Shown: positions 26,822-36,542, counted from the first letter of the stretch. The stretch is DNA of 64,000 nt from Sphingobacterium thalpophilum (GCF_901482695.1 NZ_LR590484.1:806001-870000), one strand, 5' to 3'. Notes: a model not told the origin generated them from the letters alone. A program made the numbers and translations.

Positions 26822-29800
26822 ATGGATCAAAAAAACTATAAAAAGCAGATTACCATCGGAGTAGTGATTTCTTTTTCACTAATTTTTATTTCCGCGTTGT
26901 GCTTTTTTATCTCTCTGCATCATATATTGGATAATGAACGTACGATTGTCCGGATTGCCGAAGAGCGGTTTGCTCTTATTAACCGGATCAGAACAAACGT
27001 GGATAATGTCAATGACGCCAAACTTAACTATTGTATAAAAAAGAACACCGCGCTCTTTACTCCCTATCAGCAAGACCTTAGGCGTAATGATGAGCTGTTG
27101 AACGCATTTGACACCGACGATGGGTTTTATACATTCCCGGCGCAGCAGATAGCCTTACTCCGCAAGGAAATAAGGGCATTCTATGATTTTGAGCAAGATA
27201 TGTACGAGATCGCGCACAATGAAGATCTTTCTAAGCGGATTAGTGTCCAAAAAACAGCCATTTTTAATCAGATTGATATACTCTCCAAAGATCTTCTCGC
27301 CCAAAGGGCTAATTTACTGGAGAAATCCGCCAACAGTCTTCAGCTTGCCCAGAACATTACTTACTTGTTTATTGCGATCGGATTAAGCGGATTTTTCTTT
27401 ATTTTGGCCAAGATCTCTTCCATTTCCAAAGTACTAAGGGCGACCGTTAAAAGTCAGAAGGAATCCAATGATCAACTGCGCACACTGCAGGATCAGACCA
27501 ATAGCGACAACTGGATCCTGAATGCCATCAACCATATCGACGAGCAGCTACGTGGCGATTATACAGACAAAAAAATTGCGACAATCAGCTTGGAAGCTAT
27601 TATCCGTACGACCAAGGCGCTAGGTGGTACCGTCTATGTATTTGATGACAATTATCAGGAATACCAGCTATCGCACAAAGTCGGTATTTCATCTTCGCAG
27701 CAGCTCAAACAGACCTTCAAGGAAAACGATGGCATCTTAGGTGATGTGGCCTGCAAAAACCTGGTCGTAAAAATCAAAGACATCGACCATAGCCATCTGC
27801 TTCTGGAAACTTCTTTGTCCAGCAGAATCGAGGCCGAAATCTATATCATCCCTTTTACTTATGAAGGTCATTGTGTCGCAGTGATGGAAATCTGCTGTCC
27901 GATCGTTGGCGAAAAAGAGGAACAGCTTCGGCTCAAATTCCTGGATAAGGTGAAAGACAATGTTGCGGTCACTCTAAAAGTAGCTCAGACTCATGGCAAG
28001 CTTGCCGAACTTTACGAAGAACTTCAGCAGCAGACAGAAGAGCTTGAAGCGCAGCAAGAAGAGTTAAGGACAACCAATGAGGAGCTGATCCATAAAACCC
28101 ATCTGCTGGAAGCCTCGGAGGAGGAATTGCGGGTACAACAGGAAGAGCTTATCCAGACAAACAATGAGCTGGATGAGAAGGCCAAACTGCTATTTTCTCA
28201 AAATGAAGATCTGGGAAAGGCACGGCTGGCTGTCGCCCAAAAGATCGAAGAAGTAGAACTATCCAGCAAATACAAATCGGAATTTATGGCCAATATGAGC
28301 CATGAACTGCGGACTCCCCTCAATAGTATCCTTATTCTGGCCAAACTGCTGCAGGACAATAAAAAGCAAAATTTACATGAGGATCAGATTAAATACGCAT
28401 CTGTCATCCATAGCGCCGGTTCTGACTTGCTTCACCTCATTAATGAACTGCTGGATTTAGCCAAAATAGAATCCGGAAAAGTTGAAATACAGAACGAACC
28501 CATCAACACCGGTGATCTGATCAGCTATATCCGGGACTTTTTTCACGACACTGCCGAATCGAAACATATCCGGTTCGAATTACAGCTCGAGGAAAGTACA
28601 CCGCAAGAATTCGTCAGTGACGAACAACGTATACAGCAAGTGCTCAAGAATCTCCTGTCAAATGCGTTCAAATTTACGGGCGAGAACGGTACCGTATCGC
28701 TCAAGATAGCAGCTGACAAAGAACATCTTTATTTTACGGTTAGCGACACCGGAATTGGTATAGCTCCGGACAAACAGGAACTGATCTTTGATGCCTTTAA
28801 ACAAGAAGATGGCTCTACAAGCCGCAAATATGGTGGCACAGGGCTCGGCCTGTCGATATGCCGCGAAATAGCAAATCTTCTGAAGGGCAAAATTACACTC
28901 CACAGCAAAGTGGGCGAAGGAAGTACCTTTGTCTTTGCCCTTCCATTACTTTTGGATACCCAAAACGCTGTATCCACCACAGTGGACAAGCAATCGCCCA
29001 TTACTCCTGTAATATCCCCAAAAATTGGGGAAGACAACGCCACTTACGCTGATGCTGCAAACAAAAACAACAGATTGCTGATCATTGAAGATGATTTCAT
29101 CTTTGCGGACATCTTAAAAGATTATGCCATTCAGAACGGCTATGATGTCTACCTCAGCTACGATGGACAAGATGGGCTCAACAAAGCCCAGAACCTTCTG
29201 CCTGCAGCAATCATTCTGGATATCATGCTGCCTAAAATGGATGGCTGGGAAGTGTTGCGCAATCTGAAGAAGACTACGGCAACCAAGGATATTCCCGTTC
29301 ACATGATGTCAGCGGGGACCTTCCTCCATGATGAACCTATATCCGCCGGTGCCATCAGTTTTATGTCTAAACCAGTATCGGAAGAGTCCCTGGCCGAGAC
29401 CTTCCAGAAGATCAAAGCCTCCACTAGTCATCCCCTGAAAAAAATCCTCTTGGTGGAAGACCAGGAAATTCAAAGTGATTTTATAAAACAATCCCTTGAG
29501 GAGCAGCATATACAGATATTTCAGGCTTATGACGCCCAGCAGGCGCTGGATCTTCTGTCTCAGGAAAAGATATTTGACTGCATCATTATGGATCTTAATT
29601 TGCCTGACAGGCCAGGGATCGAACTGCTCAACGAAATCAAGTCCAATAGCCAGTACAAGGAGCTGCCGATCATTATTAATACAGCGATGGAGCTAAGTCC
29701 CGAACAGACTTCAGAAATTGTGCAGCATAGCCAGGCTATGGTGTTAAAATCAGCTAAGTCCAACAACCGCTTAATAGACGAAGTGAATTTATTTTTAAAT

Positions 29801-30241
29801 AACATCCGGAGCAACAAAAAAGCATACAGTCCATCTACCCCCGGCTCATCGGTGCTGGCCGAAAATAATCTGGCGAACAAGACAGTGTTGCTGGCAGATG
29901 ACGATATGCGTAATATCTTTGCGTTGAGCACCGTATTTGAAGGATATGAAATCAATGTTGAGATCGCAAATAATGGACAGGAAGCACTCGATATCCTGGA
30001 GCGAAACGAACACATAGACCTCGTCTTAATGGATATTATGATGCCGGTTATGGACGGTTATGAAGCAATTGAAAACATACGGGCCAACAAGCGCTTCGCA
30101 AACCTGCCGATCATAGCGGTAACCGCCAAAGCTATGAAAGGCGACCGGGAAAAGACCATAGCTGTCGGCGCTAACGACTACATCAGCAAACCCGTCGATG
30201 TAGATAAACTGATTTCTTTAATGCGTGTATGGTTGAGTTAA
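26822..30241 (+). CDS. Membrane hybrid sensor histidine kinase with GAF domain and three receiver domains
   Basis: 1139 residues. Two membrane helices (about 11-32 and 178-197) enclose a CHASE3-like periplasmic helical domain. Then a cytosolic GAF domain (about 235-390), a long coiled coil rich in EEL/QQ pairs (about 395-480), HisKA with NMSHELRTPLNS (His494), HATPase (DTGIGIAPDKQ, GGTGLGLSI), and three REC domains with phospho-acceptor Asp800, Asp924 and Asp1071. Overlaps or abuts cheR and cheB genes, so the coiled coil may be a methylation target. The middle REC (NLPDRPG) is slightly divergent. Output is not evident since no DNA-binding partner is nearby. Confidence 0.92.
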   Translation: MDQKNYKKQITIGVVISFSLIFISALCFFISLHHILDNERTIVRIAEERFALINRIRTNVDNVNDAKLNYCIKKNTALFTPYQQDLRRNDELLNAFDTDDGFYTFPAQQIALLRKEIRAFYDFEQDMYEIAHNEDLSKRISVQKTAIFNQIDILSKDLLAQRANLLEKSANSLQLAQNITYLFIAIGLSGFFFILAKISSISKVLRATVKSQKESNDQLRTLQDQTNSDNWILNAINHIDEQLRGDYTDKKIATISLEAIIRTTKALGGTVYVFDDNYQEYQLSHKVGISSSQQLKQTFKENDGILGDVACKNLVVKIKDIDHSHLLLETSLSSRIEAEIYIIPFTYEGHCVAVMEICCPIVGEKEEQLRLKFLDKVKDNVAVTLKVAQTHGKLAELYEELQQQTEELEAQQEELRTTNEELIHKTHLLEASEEELRVQQEELIQTNNELDEKAKLLFSQNEDLGKARLAVAQKIEEVELSSKYKSEFMANMSHELRTPLNSILILAKLLQDNKKQNLHEDQIKYASVIHSAGSDLLHLINELLDLAKIESGKVEIQNEPINTGDLISYIRDFFHDTAESKHIRFELQLEESTPQEFVSDEQRIQQVLKNLLSNAFKFTGENGTVSLKIAADKEHLYFTVSDTGIGIAPDKQELIFDAFKQEDGSTSRKYGGTGLGLSICREIANLLKGKITLHSKVGEGSTFVFALPLLLDTQNAVSTTVDKQSPITPVISPKIGEDNATYADAANKNNRLLIIEDDFIFADILKDYAIQNGYDVYLSYDGQDGLNKAQNLLPAAIILDIMLPKMDGWEVLRNLKKTTATKDIPVHMMSAGTFLHDEPISAGAISFMSKPVSEESLAETFQKIKASTSHPLKKILLVEDQEIQSDFIKQSLEEQHIQIFQAYDAQQALDLLSQEKIFDCIIMDLNLPDRPGIELLNEIKSNSQYKELPIIINTAMELSPEQTSEIVQHSQAMVLKSAKSNNRLIDEVNLFLNNIRSNKKAYSPSTPGSSVLAENNLANKTVLLADDDMRNIFALSTVFEGYEINVEIANNGQEALDILERNEHIDLVLMDIMMPVMDGYEAIENIRANKRFANLPIIAVTAKAMKGDREKTIAVGANDYISKPVDVDKLISLMRVWLS

Positions 30242-30249
30242 GCAGTAAA

Positions 30250-31068
30250 ATGGCAATAATGTTAACATTCGAAGAGCTGGAGGAAATAATTGATGTGCTC
30301 AAAAACCTTCATGGTTTTGATGTGTCAGGCTATACACGGTCCTCGCTCAAAAGACGAGTAGCCAGAATAATGGAACTCAATAAGCTGAATCTGCTGGAAT
30401 TAAAATCCAACTTGATCAATAAACCGGGATATAGCACCTACTTCTTACAGGAAATTACCGTCAATGTCACGGAGATGTTCAGGGATCCCGAGTTCTATAA
30501 AGCCTTAAAAGCAGAGGTGTTTCCCTACCTGGCTACATACCCGCATATTAAGCTCTGGAGTGCCGGATGCTCAACAGGCGAAGAAGTCTATTCCCTGGCC
30601 ATTCTATTGAAGGAAGCGGGCTTGTACGAACGCGCATTTATTTACGGAACGGATATCAATTCGAAAGTGCTGGATAAAGCCAAAAGGGGTATCTACTCCC
30701 TGGCAAAAGTAAAAGAGTACTCAGAAAATTTTATTAAAACAGAACCAAAAAGCTCCCTCTCGGATTATTATACCGCCATGTACAATGCAGCGACTATTCA
30801 TAACAGTCTAAAAAAAAATATACTTTTTTCACAGCATAGCCTCGTATCAGACGGTGTATTCAATGAGTTTCAGGTCGTCAGCTGCCGGAACGTACTGATT
30901 TATTTCGATACTGAACTTCAATCAAAAGTCCTGGATCTGTTTTACCATTCTCTCTGTCATCTCGGTTTTCTATGCCTTGGATCGAAAGAGTCATTAATCA
31001 ACTACAAAAATGCGGCTAAATTTAAAGTTGTGAATAAAAAATACAACATTTACCAAAAAATCGGTTAG
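30250..31068 (+). CDS. cheR: CheR-type protein-glutamate O-methyltransferase
   Basis: 272 residues from the ATG at 30250, nine bases after the kinase stop; an ATG at 30229 overlaps the kinase and is less likely. N-terminal helical domain (SLKRRVARIMELN) and SAM-dependent methyltransferase domain with SAGCSTGEEVYSLAILL, IYGTDINSKVLDKA and SCRNVLIYFD, all CheR landmarks. In chemotaxis CheR methylates receptor glutamates. No receptor, CheA, CheW or CheY gene is present, so its partner is probably the kinase encoded next to it. Confidence 0.93.
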   Translation: MAIMLTFEELEEIIDVLKNLHGFDVSGYTRSSLKRRVARIMELNKLNLLELKSNLINKPGYSTYFLQEITVNVTEMFRDPEFYKALKAEVFPYLATYPHIKLWSAGCSTGEEVYSLAILLKEAGLYERAFIYGTDINSKVLDKAKRGIYSLAKVKEYSENFIKTEPKSSLSDYYTAMYNAATIHNSLKKNILFSQHSLVSDGVFNEFQVVSCRNVLIYFDTELQSKVLDLFYHSLCHLGFLCLGSKESLINYKNAAKFKVVNKKYNIYQKIG

Positions 31069-31070
31069 CC

Positions 31071-31631
31071 ATGGAACGGAAAATTCTCTTATTGGCAGGA
31101 TCTGCAGGCGGTTTTAGCGTTATCTTAAATATTCTAAAAGCTTTGGAACGACCTATACAGGTCCCTGTAGTCGTCATCGTACACCGCAATCCTAAATATG
31201 CTTCAAGCATTGAGGAGACGTTGTCGAAAGCCTTGGTACAACGCATAAAAACAGCGGATGACAAGGAGAGCATTGAAGATGGAACGATCTATTTTGCACC
31301 TGCTGGATACCACCTGCTCATTGAGCCTGATTATAGCTTTTCGTTGGACATCTCCGAACCGGTCCAATATTCCAGACCATCGATTGATGTGACATTTGAA
31401 TCCGCTGCCGAAATATATAAAGAGAACTGCACCGCAATTTTGTTCTCAGGGGCCAATCAGGACGGCGCGGCAGGGCTATTAGTGATCAAACAATATGGCG
31501 GCACAACCTATGTGCAGGATCCGGATACAGCAGAAGTCCCCATGATGCCCGAGGCAGCTATACAGCTCCATGCGCACGATAAAATCCTGAGTATAGAAGC
31601 CATAAAAAACTACATTGAGCAATTCACCTAA
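31071..31631 (+). CDS. cheB: CheB-type methylesterase domain protein (no receiver domain)
   Basis: 186 residues, catalytic domain only. Catalytic triad by alignment to the family: Ser11 in LAGSAGGFS, His38 in VIVHRNP and Asp131 in SGANQDGA. It lacks the N-terminal receiver domain that controls chemotaxis CheB, so it must be regulated otherwise, perhaps by the kinase's own receiver domains. Starts 2 bases after cheR, so it is in the same operon. Removes methyl groups that CheR adds, giving adaptation. Confidence 0.92.
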   Translation: MERKILLLAGSAGGFSVILNILKALERPIQVPVVVIVHRNPKYASSIEETLSKALVQRIKTADDKESIEDGTIYFAPAGYHLLIEPDYSFSLDISEPVQYSRPSIDVTFESAAEIYKENCTAILFSGANQDGAAGLLVIKQYGGTTYVQDPDTAEVPMMPEAAIQLHAHDKILSIEAIKNYIEQFT

Positions 31632-31653
31632 CTTGTATTTAGATTTTGATATA

Positions 31654-33255
31654 ATGAAGAAGATTAAGATATTGATCGTCGATGATAAAATCGAAAATAT
31701 CATCAGTCTCACAGCTTTGCTGGAAGATATCGAATATGTAAATATAATTAGCAGCACCGATCCCAACGAAGCCTTGAAAATATGCTGGAAAGAACAGATC
31801 GATCTGGCACTGGTTGATGTACAGATGCCCGAAATCAATGGTTTCGAATTCGTGTCCTTTCTTAAGAAAAACCCCAAGACGAACCACATTATCCCTATCA
31901 TGGTCACCGCCATCTCTAAGGAGGACAAATACCTGATCCAGGGGCTCAACAGTGGTGCTGTAGACTATCTCTATAAACCGCTGAATCCCGAAGCGACCGT
32001 CGCAAAAGTCAAATCTTTTGTGCGGCAACTGCTCATACAACAGGAAATTAAAGCGAAAAATATAGAACTGGAAGAATCCAAACAAGCTATCCTGAAGGCA
32101 AAAGAAGAGGCTGAACTGGCCAGAAAATCAAAAGAGACCTTCCTGGCCAACATGAGCCATGAGATCCGCACGCCGATCAACGGTATCATGGGGATCACAC
32201 AAATGTTGAAAAATTCACAGCTCACAGCCGAACAGGAAAACTGGATCAATAAGCTTGATTCAGCATCTCAGAACTTATTGAATATTATCAATGACATTCT
32301 GGACCTCTCCAAGGTCGATTCTGGCATGATGAAGCTCAATATGGAATCTACATCGGTGCACGATATTACCGATGACCTCAACAACCTGTTTATAGATAAG
32401 GCAATTTTTAAAGGTTTACATTTTTCCATTGACATAGATGAACGGATCAACAGCTATTTTTTGACAGATCCTCTTCGGCTGAAGCAAATTCTATCCAATT
32501 TTATATCCAACAGCTTTAAATTTACCTCTACAGGTTCCGTAGCGCTAAAAATCAGCCTGCTCGATGAAACCAAACAGCAGATCAGCCTGCAGTTTCAGGT
32601 CATTGATACTGGTATAGGGATCGCAGAAGAGGCTTTGGAAAAAATATTTATTGCCTTTGAACAAGGTGAAGATAGCATCACCAAAAAATTTGGTGGCACA
32701 GGACTCGGGCTGGCTATTGTCAAGCGCATCGCAGCCCTGTTGAACGGCAAAGTATTTGCATCCAGCACATACGGCAGTGGAAGCACATTTTCCTTTGAAT
32801 GTACTTTTGATAAAATAGAAGATAAACCCCTAGAAAAAGAAACCCAAGTGCTTTATACGGAATTACCTAAATTTAATTCACCTGTCATTCTGATCGCGGA
32901 AGACAACGAATTGAATAGTTTTATGTTAGCCAACATCCTGAAGAGCTGGAACTGCGAAATCGTACTGGCAACGAATGGGCAGATTGCGCTCGAGGAAATC
33001 AACCAACGTGCCATAGACCTGGTCTTTATGGATGCCCATATGCCTCTGATGAGTGGCTTTGAGGCCATCAAAGAAATCCGTAAACACAGCAGTCCTTCGA
33101 TCGCAAACATGCCTATTATCTCTATTTCTGCTTCGGTATTACAGGCCGAACAACAAGAAGCCTTAGATGCTGGTGCTAACGAAGTTGTAGGAAAACCTTT
33201 CGATCCCATCAAATTACACAAAACAATTGATACTTTATTGTCAAAATTGAAATGA
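31654..33255 (+). CDS. Soluble hybrid kinase: receiver - HisKA - HATPase - receiver
   Basis: 533 residues from the ATG at 31654; a TTG at 31615 in frame overlaps cheB. N-terminal REC with Asp55 (LVDVQMPE), linking coiled coil (about 125-160), HisKA NMSHEIRTPING (His169), HATPase (DTGIGIAEEAL, GGTGLGLAI), and a C-terminal REC with Asp460 (FMDAHMPLMSG). No membrane segment or sensor domain, so it probably receives phosphate from the membrane hybrid kinase at its N-terminal REC and relays it. Last gene of the four-gene signalling unit. Confidence 0.92.
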   Translation: MKKIKILIVDDKIENIISLTALLEDIEYVNIISSTDPNEALKICWKEQIDLALVDVQMPEINGFEFVSFLKKNPKTNHIIPIMVTAISKEDKYLIQGLNSGAVDYLYKPLNPEATVAKVKSFVRQLLIQQEIKAKNIELEESKQAILKAKEEAELARKSKETFLANMSHEIRTPINGIMGITQMLKNSQLTAEQENWINKLDSASQNLLNIINDILDLSKVDSGMMKLNMESTSVHDITDDLNNLFIDKAIFKGLHFSIDIDERINSYFLTDPLRLKQILSNFISNSFKFTSTGSVALKISLLDETKQQISLQFQVIDTGIGIAEEALEKIFIAFEQGEDSITKKFGGTGLGLAIVKRIAALLNGKVFASSTYGSGSTFSFECTFDKIEDKPLEKETQVLYTELPKFNSPVILIAEDNELNSFMLANILKSWNCEIVLATNGQIALEEINQRAIDLVFMDAHMPLMSGFEAIKEIRKHSSPSIANMPIISISASVLQAEQQEALDAGANEVVGKPFDPIKLHKTIDTLLSKLK

Positions 33256-33314
33256 TAATTTCTAAATATCAATGAAATCACTATTTTTAAAGAATTATAA
33301 AACACAATGATGAA

Positions 33315-33356
33315 TCCGTCATGAACCTCCGTCCGGGTAAAAGCTCGAATGACGGA
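33315..33356 (+). repeat. Hairpin between the kinase unit and azurin
   Basis: TCCGTCAT (33315-33322) and ATGACGGA (33349-33356) are exact complements with a 26-base GC-rich loop. It lies 60 bases after the kinase stop and 41 before azurin; no T tract follows, so it may be an operator or mRNA structure rather than a terminator. Confidence 0.35.
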
Positions 33357-33397
33357 GTTCGCGGCAGCTTCATTGCCATTAAAAACAAATTATTCTA

Positions 33398-33931
33398 ATG
33401 AAAAAATTTTTTGTGATACCAGCGGTTGCAGTTGCTTTGTCGATTGCATCATGTGGCGGAAACGCAGAGAAATCTGACAAGTCAACAAGTACAGAAACAA
33501 CAACTTCAACAGAAAACCAAGCAGCAGAGACTGTTCCCGGAATTGAAAATGTTGCTATTTCGAACAGCTTGTCTTTAGAAGGTAATGACCAAATGAAGTT
33601 CGATAAGGATCTATTCCGTGTGAAAGCTGGCGAACCAGTGGAGTTAACCTTCAAAAATGCGGGAACCATGCCAAAAGAATCCATGGGACATAATGTAGTT
33701 ATTCTGAAGCCCGGTGTTGACCTACCCACTTTCGGAGCAGAGGCAGCTGCGGCAGCAGCGGACGAATATATCCCTAAATCAGCTTTATCTTCGATAGTTT
33801 CCCATACCAAATTGTTAGGTCCCGGCGAAACGGATAAAATCACATTCACCCTCGAAAAAGGGGTCTATCCTTTTATCTGTAGTTTCCCTGGTCACTACGG
33901 TGTGATGCAAGGAAAAATCGTCGCAGAATAA
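33398..33931 (+). CDS. Azurin (blue copper lipoprotein)
   Basis: 177 residues. Lipobox SIASC makes Cys19 the lipidated residue, followed by a Ser/Thr/Glu-rich tether (to about 45). The cupredoxin domain shows the type-1 copper ligands His98 (SMGHNVV), Cys161, His166 (CSFPGHYG) and Met170, with the 5- and 4-residue spacing of azurins. It shuttles electrons in the periplasm between a cytochrome donor and a reductase or oxidase. An Ala-rich helix (AEAAAAAADEY) is the usual insertion. Single gene with its own terminator. The copper receptor at 22409 could help supply its metal. Confidence 0.95.
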   Translation: MKKFFVIPAVAVALSIASCGGNAEKSDKSTSTETTTSTENQAAETVPGIENVAISNSLSLEGNDQMKFDKDLFRVKAGEPVELTFKNAGTMPKESMGHNVVILKPGVDLPTFGAEAAAAAADEYIPKSALSSIVSHTKLLGPGETDKITFTLEKGVYPFICSFPGHYGVMQGKIVAE

Positions 33932-33938
33932 AATATAG

Positions 33939-33972
33939 AAAAGGATATTCAGGGTTTGAATATCCTTTTTTT
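33939..33972 (+). terminator. Terminator after azurin
   Basis: AAAAGGATATTC (33939-33950), 7-base loop, GAATATCCTTTT (33958-33969) and further T residues, 7 bases after the azurin stop. Confidence 0.88.
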
Positions 33973-34037
33973 ATGCTTCAGCACTTCCCTCTGGGTACAA
34001 ATCGTAAGTTTTGATTTCCTATCCCATTAATAATCAT

Positions 34038-34045
34038 TAAATTTG
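34038..34045 (+). promoter_or_regulatory. -7 element of the first dihydrolipoyl dehydrogenase gene
   Basis: TAAATTTG, exact match to TAnnTTTG, 26 bases before the ATG. The nearest TTG upstream (34011-34013) is 24 bases away, longer than ideal. Confidence 0.45.
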
Positions 34046-34071
34046 TACTACAAAAAATTAAAACGTAATCA

Positions 34072-35478
34072 ATGCAATACGACGTAATTGTAATCGGAAG
34101 TGGTCCAGGCGGATATGTAGGAGCTATCCGTTGTGCCCAATTAGGATTAAAAACAGCTGTTATTGAAAAATATAGCACATTTGGTGGTACTTGTCTCAAC
34201 GTTGGATGTATTCCTTCAAAAGCGCTTTTAGACTCCTCAGAGCATTACCACAATGCTGCCCACAATTTTGATGCCTTCGGCATCAGCTTAAAAGACCTAA
34301 AAGTAGACATGGCAAAAATGATCGCCCGCAAAGACGATGTTATTGCCCAGAACACGGCTGGTATCACTTTCTTATTTAAGAAAAACAAAATTGACAGTTT
34401 CCAGGGTGTAGGTTCATTTGTAGACAAAAACACCATTAAGATAACAAAAGCTGACGGTACAACCGAGCAGATCACCGGTAAAAATGTAATTATCGCAACC
34501 GGCTCGAAACCAACGTCATTGCCGTTTCTGCCTGTGGACAAAAAGAGAATCATTACCTCCACAGAAGCACTTAATTTAAAAGAAGTACCCAAACACCTTA
34601 TCGTCATCGGTGGCGGTGTGATCGGACTGGAACTAGGTTCCGTATATGCACGTCTGGGCTCAAAAGTTTCTGTCGTAGAATTTGCAAAATCCATCATTGG
34701 TACTATGGATGGAGGCTTAGGCAAAGAATTACAACGTGTCCTCAAAAAGTCATTAGGCATGGAATTCTATCTAGGACATAAGGTCACCGGTGCTTCGGCC
34801 AAAGGTAAAACTGTAAAAGTGACTGCGGAAGATCCAAAAGGACAAGAAATCACGCTCGAGGGAGACTACTGTATCGTAGCTGTAGGACGTACAGCTTACT
34901 CGGAAGGCCTGGGCTTGGAAAATATCGGTATCACGTTAGAAGAGAGAGGCAAGAAAATTCCGGTCAACGAGCACTTGGAAACACCTGTGCAAGGCGTCTT
35001 TGCAATTGGTGATGTGATCACAGGTGCAATGCTCGCGCACAAAGCAGAAGACGAAGGCGTATATGTTGCAGAATATATCGCCGGCCAGAAACCACATATA
35101 GACTACAACTTAATTCCGGGTGTGGTATATACATGGCCTGAAGTTGCTTCTGTAGGCAAGACTGAAGAACAACTGAAAGAAGCAGGCGTAAAATATAAAG
35201 CCGGTTCTTTCTCTTTCAAAGCGTCCGGCCGTGCAAAAGCTTCCGGCGATACGGATGGTTTTGTAAAGGTACTGGCCGATGCGGCTACAGACGAAGTCCT
35301 GGGCGTACATATGATCGGTCCGCGAGCTGCTGATATGATCGGCGAAGCCACCGTAGCCATGGAATACCGGGCTTCAGCGGAAGATATCGCACGTATTTGT
35401 CACGCACACCCAACCTATACCGAAGCGCTGAAAGAAGCCGCATTAGCAGCTACAGCGAACAGAGCAATACATGCATAA
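34072..35478 (+). CDS. lpdA: Dihydrolipoyl dehydrogenase (E3), paralogue 1
   Basis: 468 residues. FAD- and NAD-dependent disulfide reductase that re-oxidises the lipoyl arm of 2-oxo acid dehydrogenases. N-terminal FAD site VIGSGPGGYVGA (8-19), redox disulfide in GGTCLNVGCIPSK (Cys41, Cys46), NAD site VIGGGVIGLELGSV and the C-terminal catalytic pair HAHPTYTE. The CLNVGCIPSK version is the one usually tied to 2-oxoglutarate dehydrogenase. It stands alone with its own promoter and terminator; no E1 or E2 gene is near. A second, less similar E3 gene lies 1 kb downstream. Confidence 0.95.
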   Translation: MQYDVIVIGSGPGGYVGAIRCAQLGLKTAVIEKYSTFGGTCLNVGCIPSKALLDSSEHYHNAAHNFDAFGISLKDLKVDMAKMIARKDDVIAQNTAGITFLFKKNKIDSFQGVGSFVDKNTIKITKADGTTEQITGKNVIIATGSKPTSLPFLPVDKKRIITSTEALNLKEVPKHLIVIGGGVIGLELGSVYARLGSKVSVVEFAKSIIGTMDGGLGKELQRVLKKSLGMEFYLGHKVTGASAKGKTVKVTAEDPKGQEITLEGDYCIVAVGRTAYSEGLGLENIGITLEERGKKIPVNEHLETPVQGVFAIGDVITGAMLAHKAEDEGVYVAEYIAGQKPHIDYNLIPGVVYTWPEVASVGKTEEQLKEAGVKYKAGSFSFKASGRAKASGDTDGFVKVLADAATDEVLGVHMIGPRAADMIGEATVAMEYRASAEDIARICHAHPTYTEALKEAALAATANRAIHA

Positions 35479-35496
35479 TTGTTAAATCAAACATCA

Positions 35497-35524
35497 AAAG
35501 GGGAAAAGGAAACTTTTCCCCTTT
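35497..35524 (+). terminator. Terminator after the first dihydrolipoyl dehydrogenase gene
   Basis: AAAGGGGAAAAG (35497-35508), loop GAAA, CTTTTCCCCTTT (35513-35524), 18 bases after the stop. Its place shows that the thioesterase gene starts later, at 35548. Confidence 0.88.
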
Positions 35525-35547
35525 GTTATAAATACCTATATACCGAA

Positions 35548-35952
35548 ATGAATTTTTATACGCGAAAATGGGTTAAACCTGAAGACCTTAACCCCAATGG
35601 CACCTTGTTCGGAGGAACACTATTACGTTGGATAGACGAAGAGGCAGTCATCTATGCGATTGTGCAGCTGGGCAATCCAAAAGTAGTCACCAAGTTTATC
35701 TCCGAAATCAACTTTGTGAGTTCGGCAAAACAAGGGGATATTCTGGAATTAGGCATCGAAGCCACCAACTTCGGCACCACGTCATTGACCATGCGCTGTG
35801 AGGTGAGAAATAAAATCTCCAGAAAAACAATTCTCTCTATTGAAAAGTTGGTGTTCGTCAATCTGGACGAAGACGGGAACCCGACACCTCATGGGAAGGA
35901 CAGTATTACCTACGCTTATATGGGCATCGAGAAAACAGGAAGAGATGAATAA
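35548..35952 (+). CDS. Acyl-CoA thioesterase (hot-dog fold)
   Basis: 134 residues from the ATG at 35548; the open frame reaches back to 35479 but that part is the terminator of the previous gene. Single hot-dog domain of the YciA/BFIT type: NPNGTLFGGTLLRWIDEEA (the long helix with the catalytic Asp) and later a strand-rich end. Such enzymes hydrolyse acyl-CoAs in the cytosol. Preferred chain length cannot be told. It stands between the two E3 genes without obvious link to them. Confidence 0.85.
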   Translation: MNFYTRKWVKPEDLNPNGTLFGGTLLRWIDEEAVIYAIVQLGNPKVVTKFISEINFVSSAKQGDILELGIEATNFGTTSLTMRCEVRNKISRKTILSIEKLVFVNLDEDGNPTPHGKDSITYAYMGIEKTGRDE

Positions 35953-35998
35953 GCCATCTCTCCTGTCTTTAAGATACTCATAATCTCTTTATAAACCA

Positions 35999-36298
35999 TT
36001 AAGACTTCTGTCTCTTTCCCTCAATCTCCTTCTTAAGATCCAATTCAACCCAAAAGCCGAGGACAGGAACCAACGATGCCAAAAAATACTTGACGGCTTT
36101 CAGCACCGGCCATTTGTACTCGATAGTGGACATGATAAGCATCACGACGAATATCACGACAAAAAAACCATGAATGGATCCTGCAATCTTAACCGCTTCG
36201 GGAATCCCAGCGAAATACTTCAAGGGCATGGCTATAAAAAACAAGCAAATCGTGGAAATAGCCTCCCACAGCGCAATTTGTCTAAATATTCTTAACAT
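35999..36298 (-). CDS. DUF3817 family membrane protein
   Basis: 99 residues with three membrane helices (about 9-28, 38-62 and 70-88). The N-terminal FRQIALWEAISTICLFFIAM and the middle GSIHGFFVVIFVVMLI are characteristic of the DUF3817 family of small inner membrane proteins. Function unknown. It is alone on the minus strand between plus-strand genes. Confidence 0.85.
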   Translation of the reverse strand: MLRIFRQIALWEAISTICLFFIAMPLKYFAGIPEAVKIAGSIHGFFVVIFVVMLIMSTIEYKWPVLKAVKYFLASLVPVLGFWVELDLKKEIEGKRQKS

Positions 36299-36467
36299 AA
36301 TGATAAACTGTGAATTGTGAATGTCAAAAATAAGACTCTCAGACGGATGTCTTATTTATTTTTTCCCCTTTTACCAACGCGTGACATTGTCTTCCCTACA
36401 ACGACAGCGTTTTATTAAAAACCGCCAATTTTACAATAAATAGTTCATTTTCATCAGAAAAATTATG

Positions 36468-36475
36468 TACTTTTG
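36468..36475 (+). promoter_or_regulatory. -7 element of the second dihydrolipoyl dehydrogenase gene
   Basis: TACTTTTG, exact match to TAnnTTTG. It lies just before an in-frame ATG at 36477, so RNA would begin after that codon; this favours the ATG at 36543 as the start. Confidence 0.45.
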
Positions 36476-36542
36476 AATGAATATAAGGTTCACATACTTG
36501 GTATTTGAAGCTATAACACTCAACTACAGAATATTTATTTAT

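Noticed and set aside
26799..26864. 21-codon frame MNIKRILAWIKK overlapping the hybrid kinase start
   Set aside because: Overlaps the kinase in another frame and has no promoter of its own; a coupled leader peptide is possible but unsupported.
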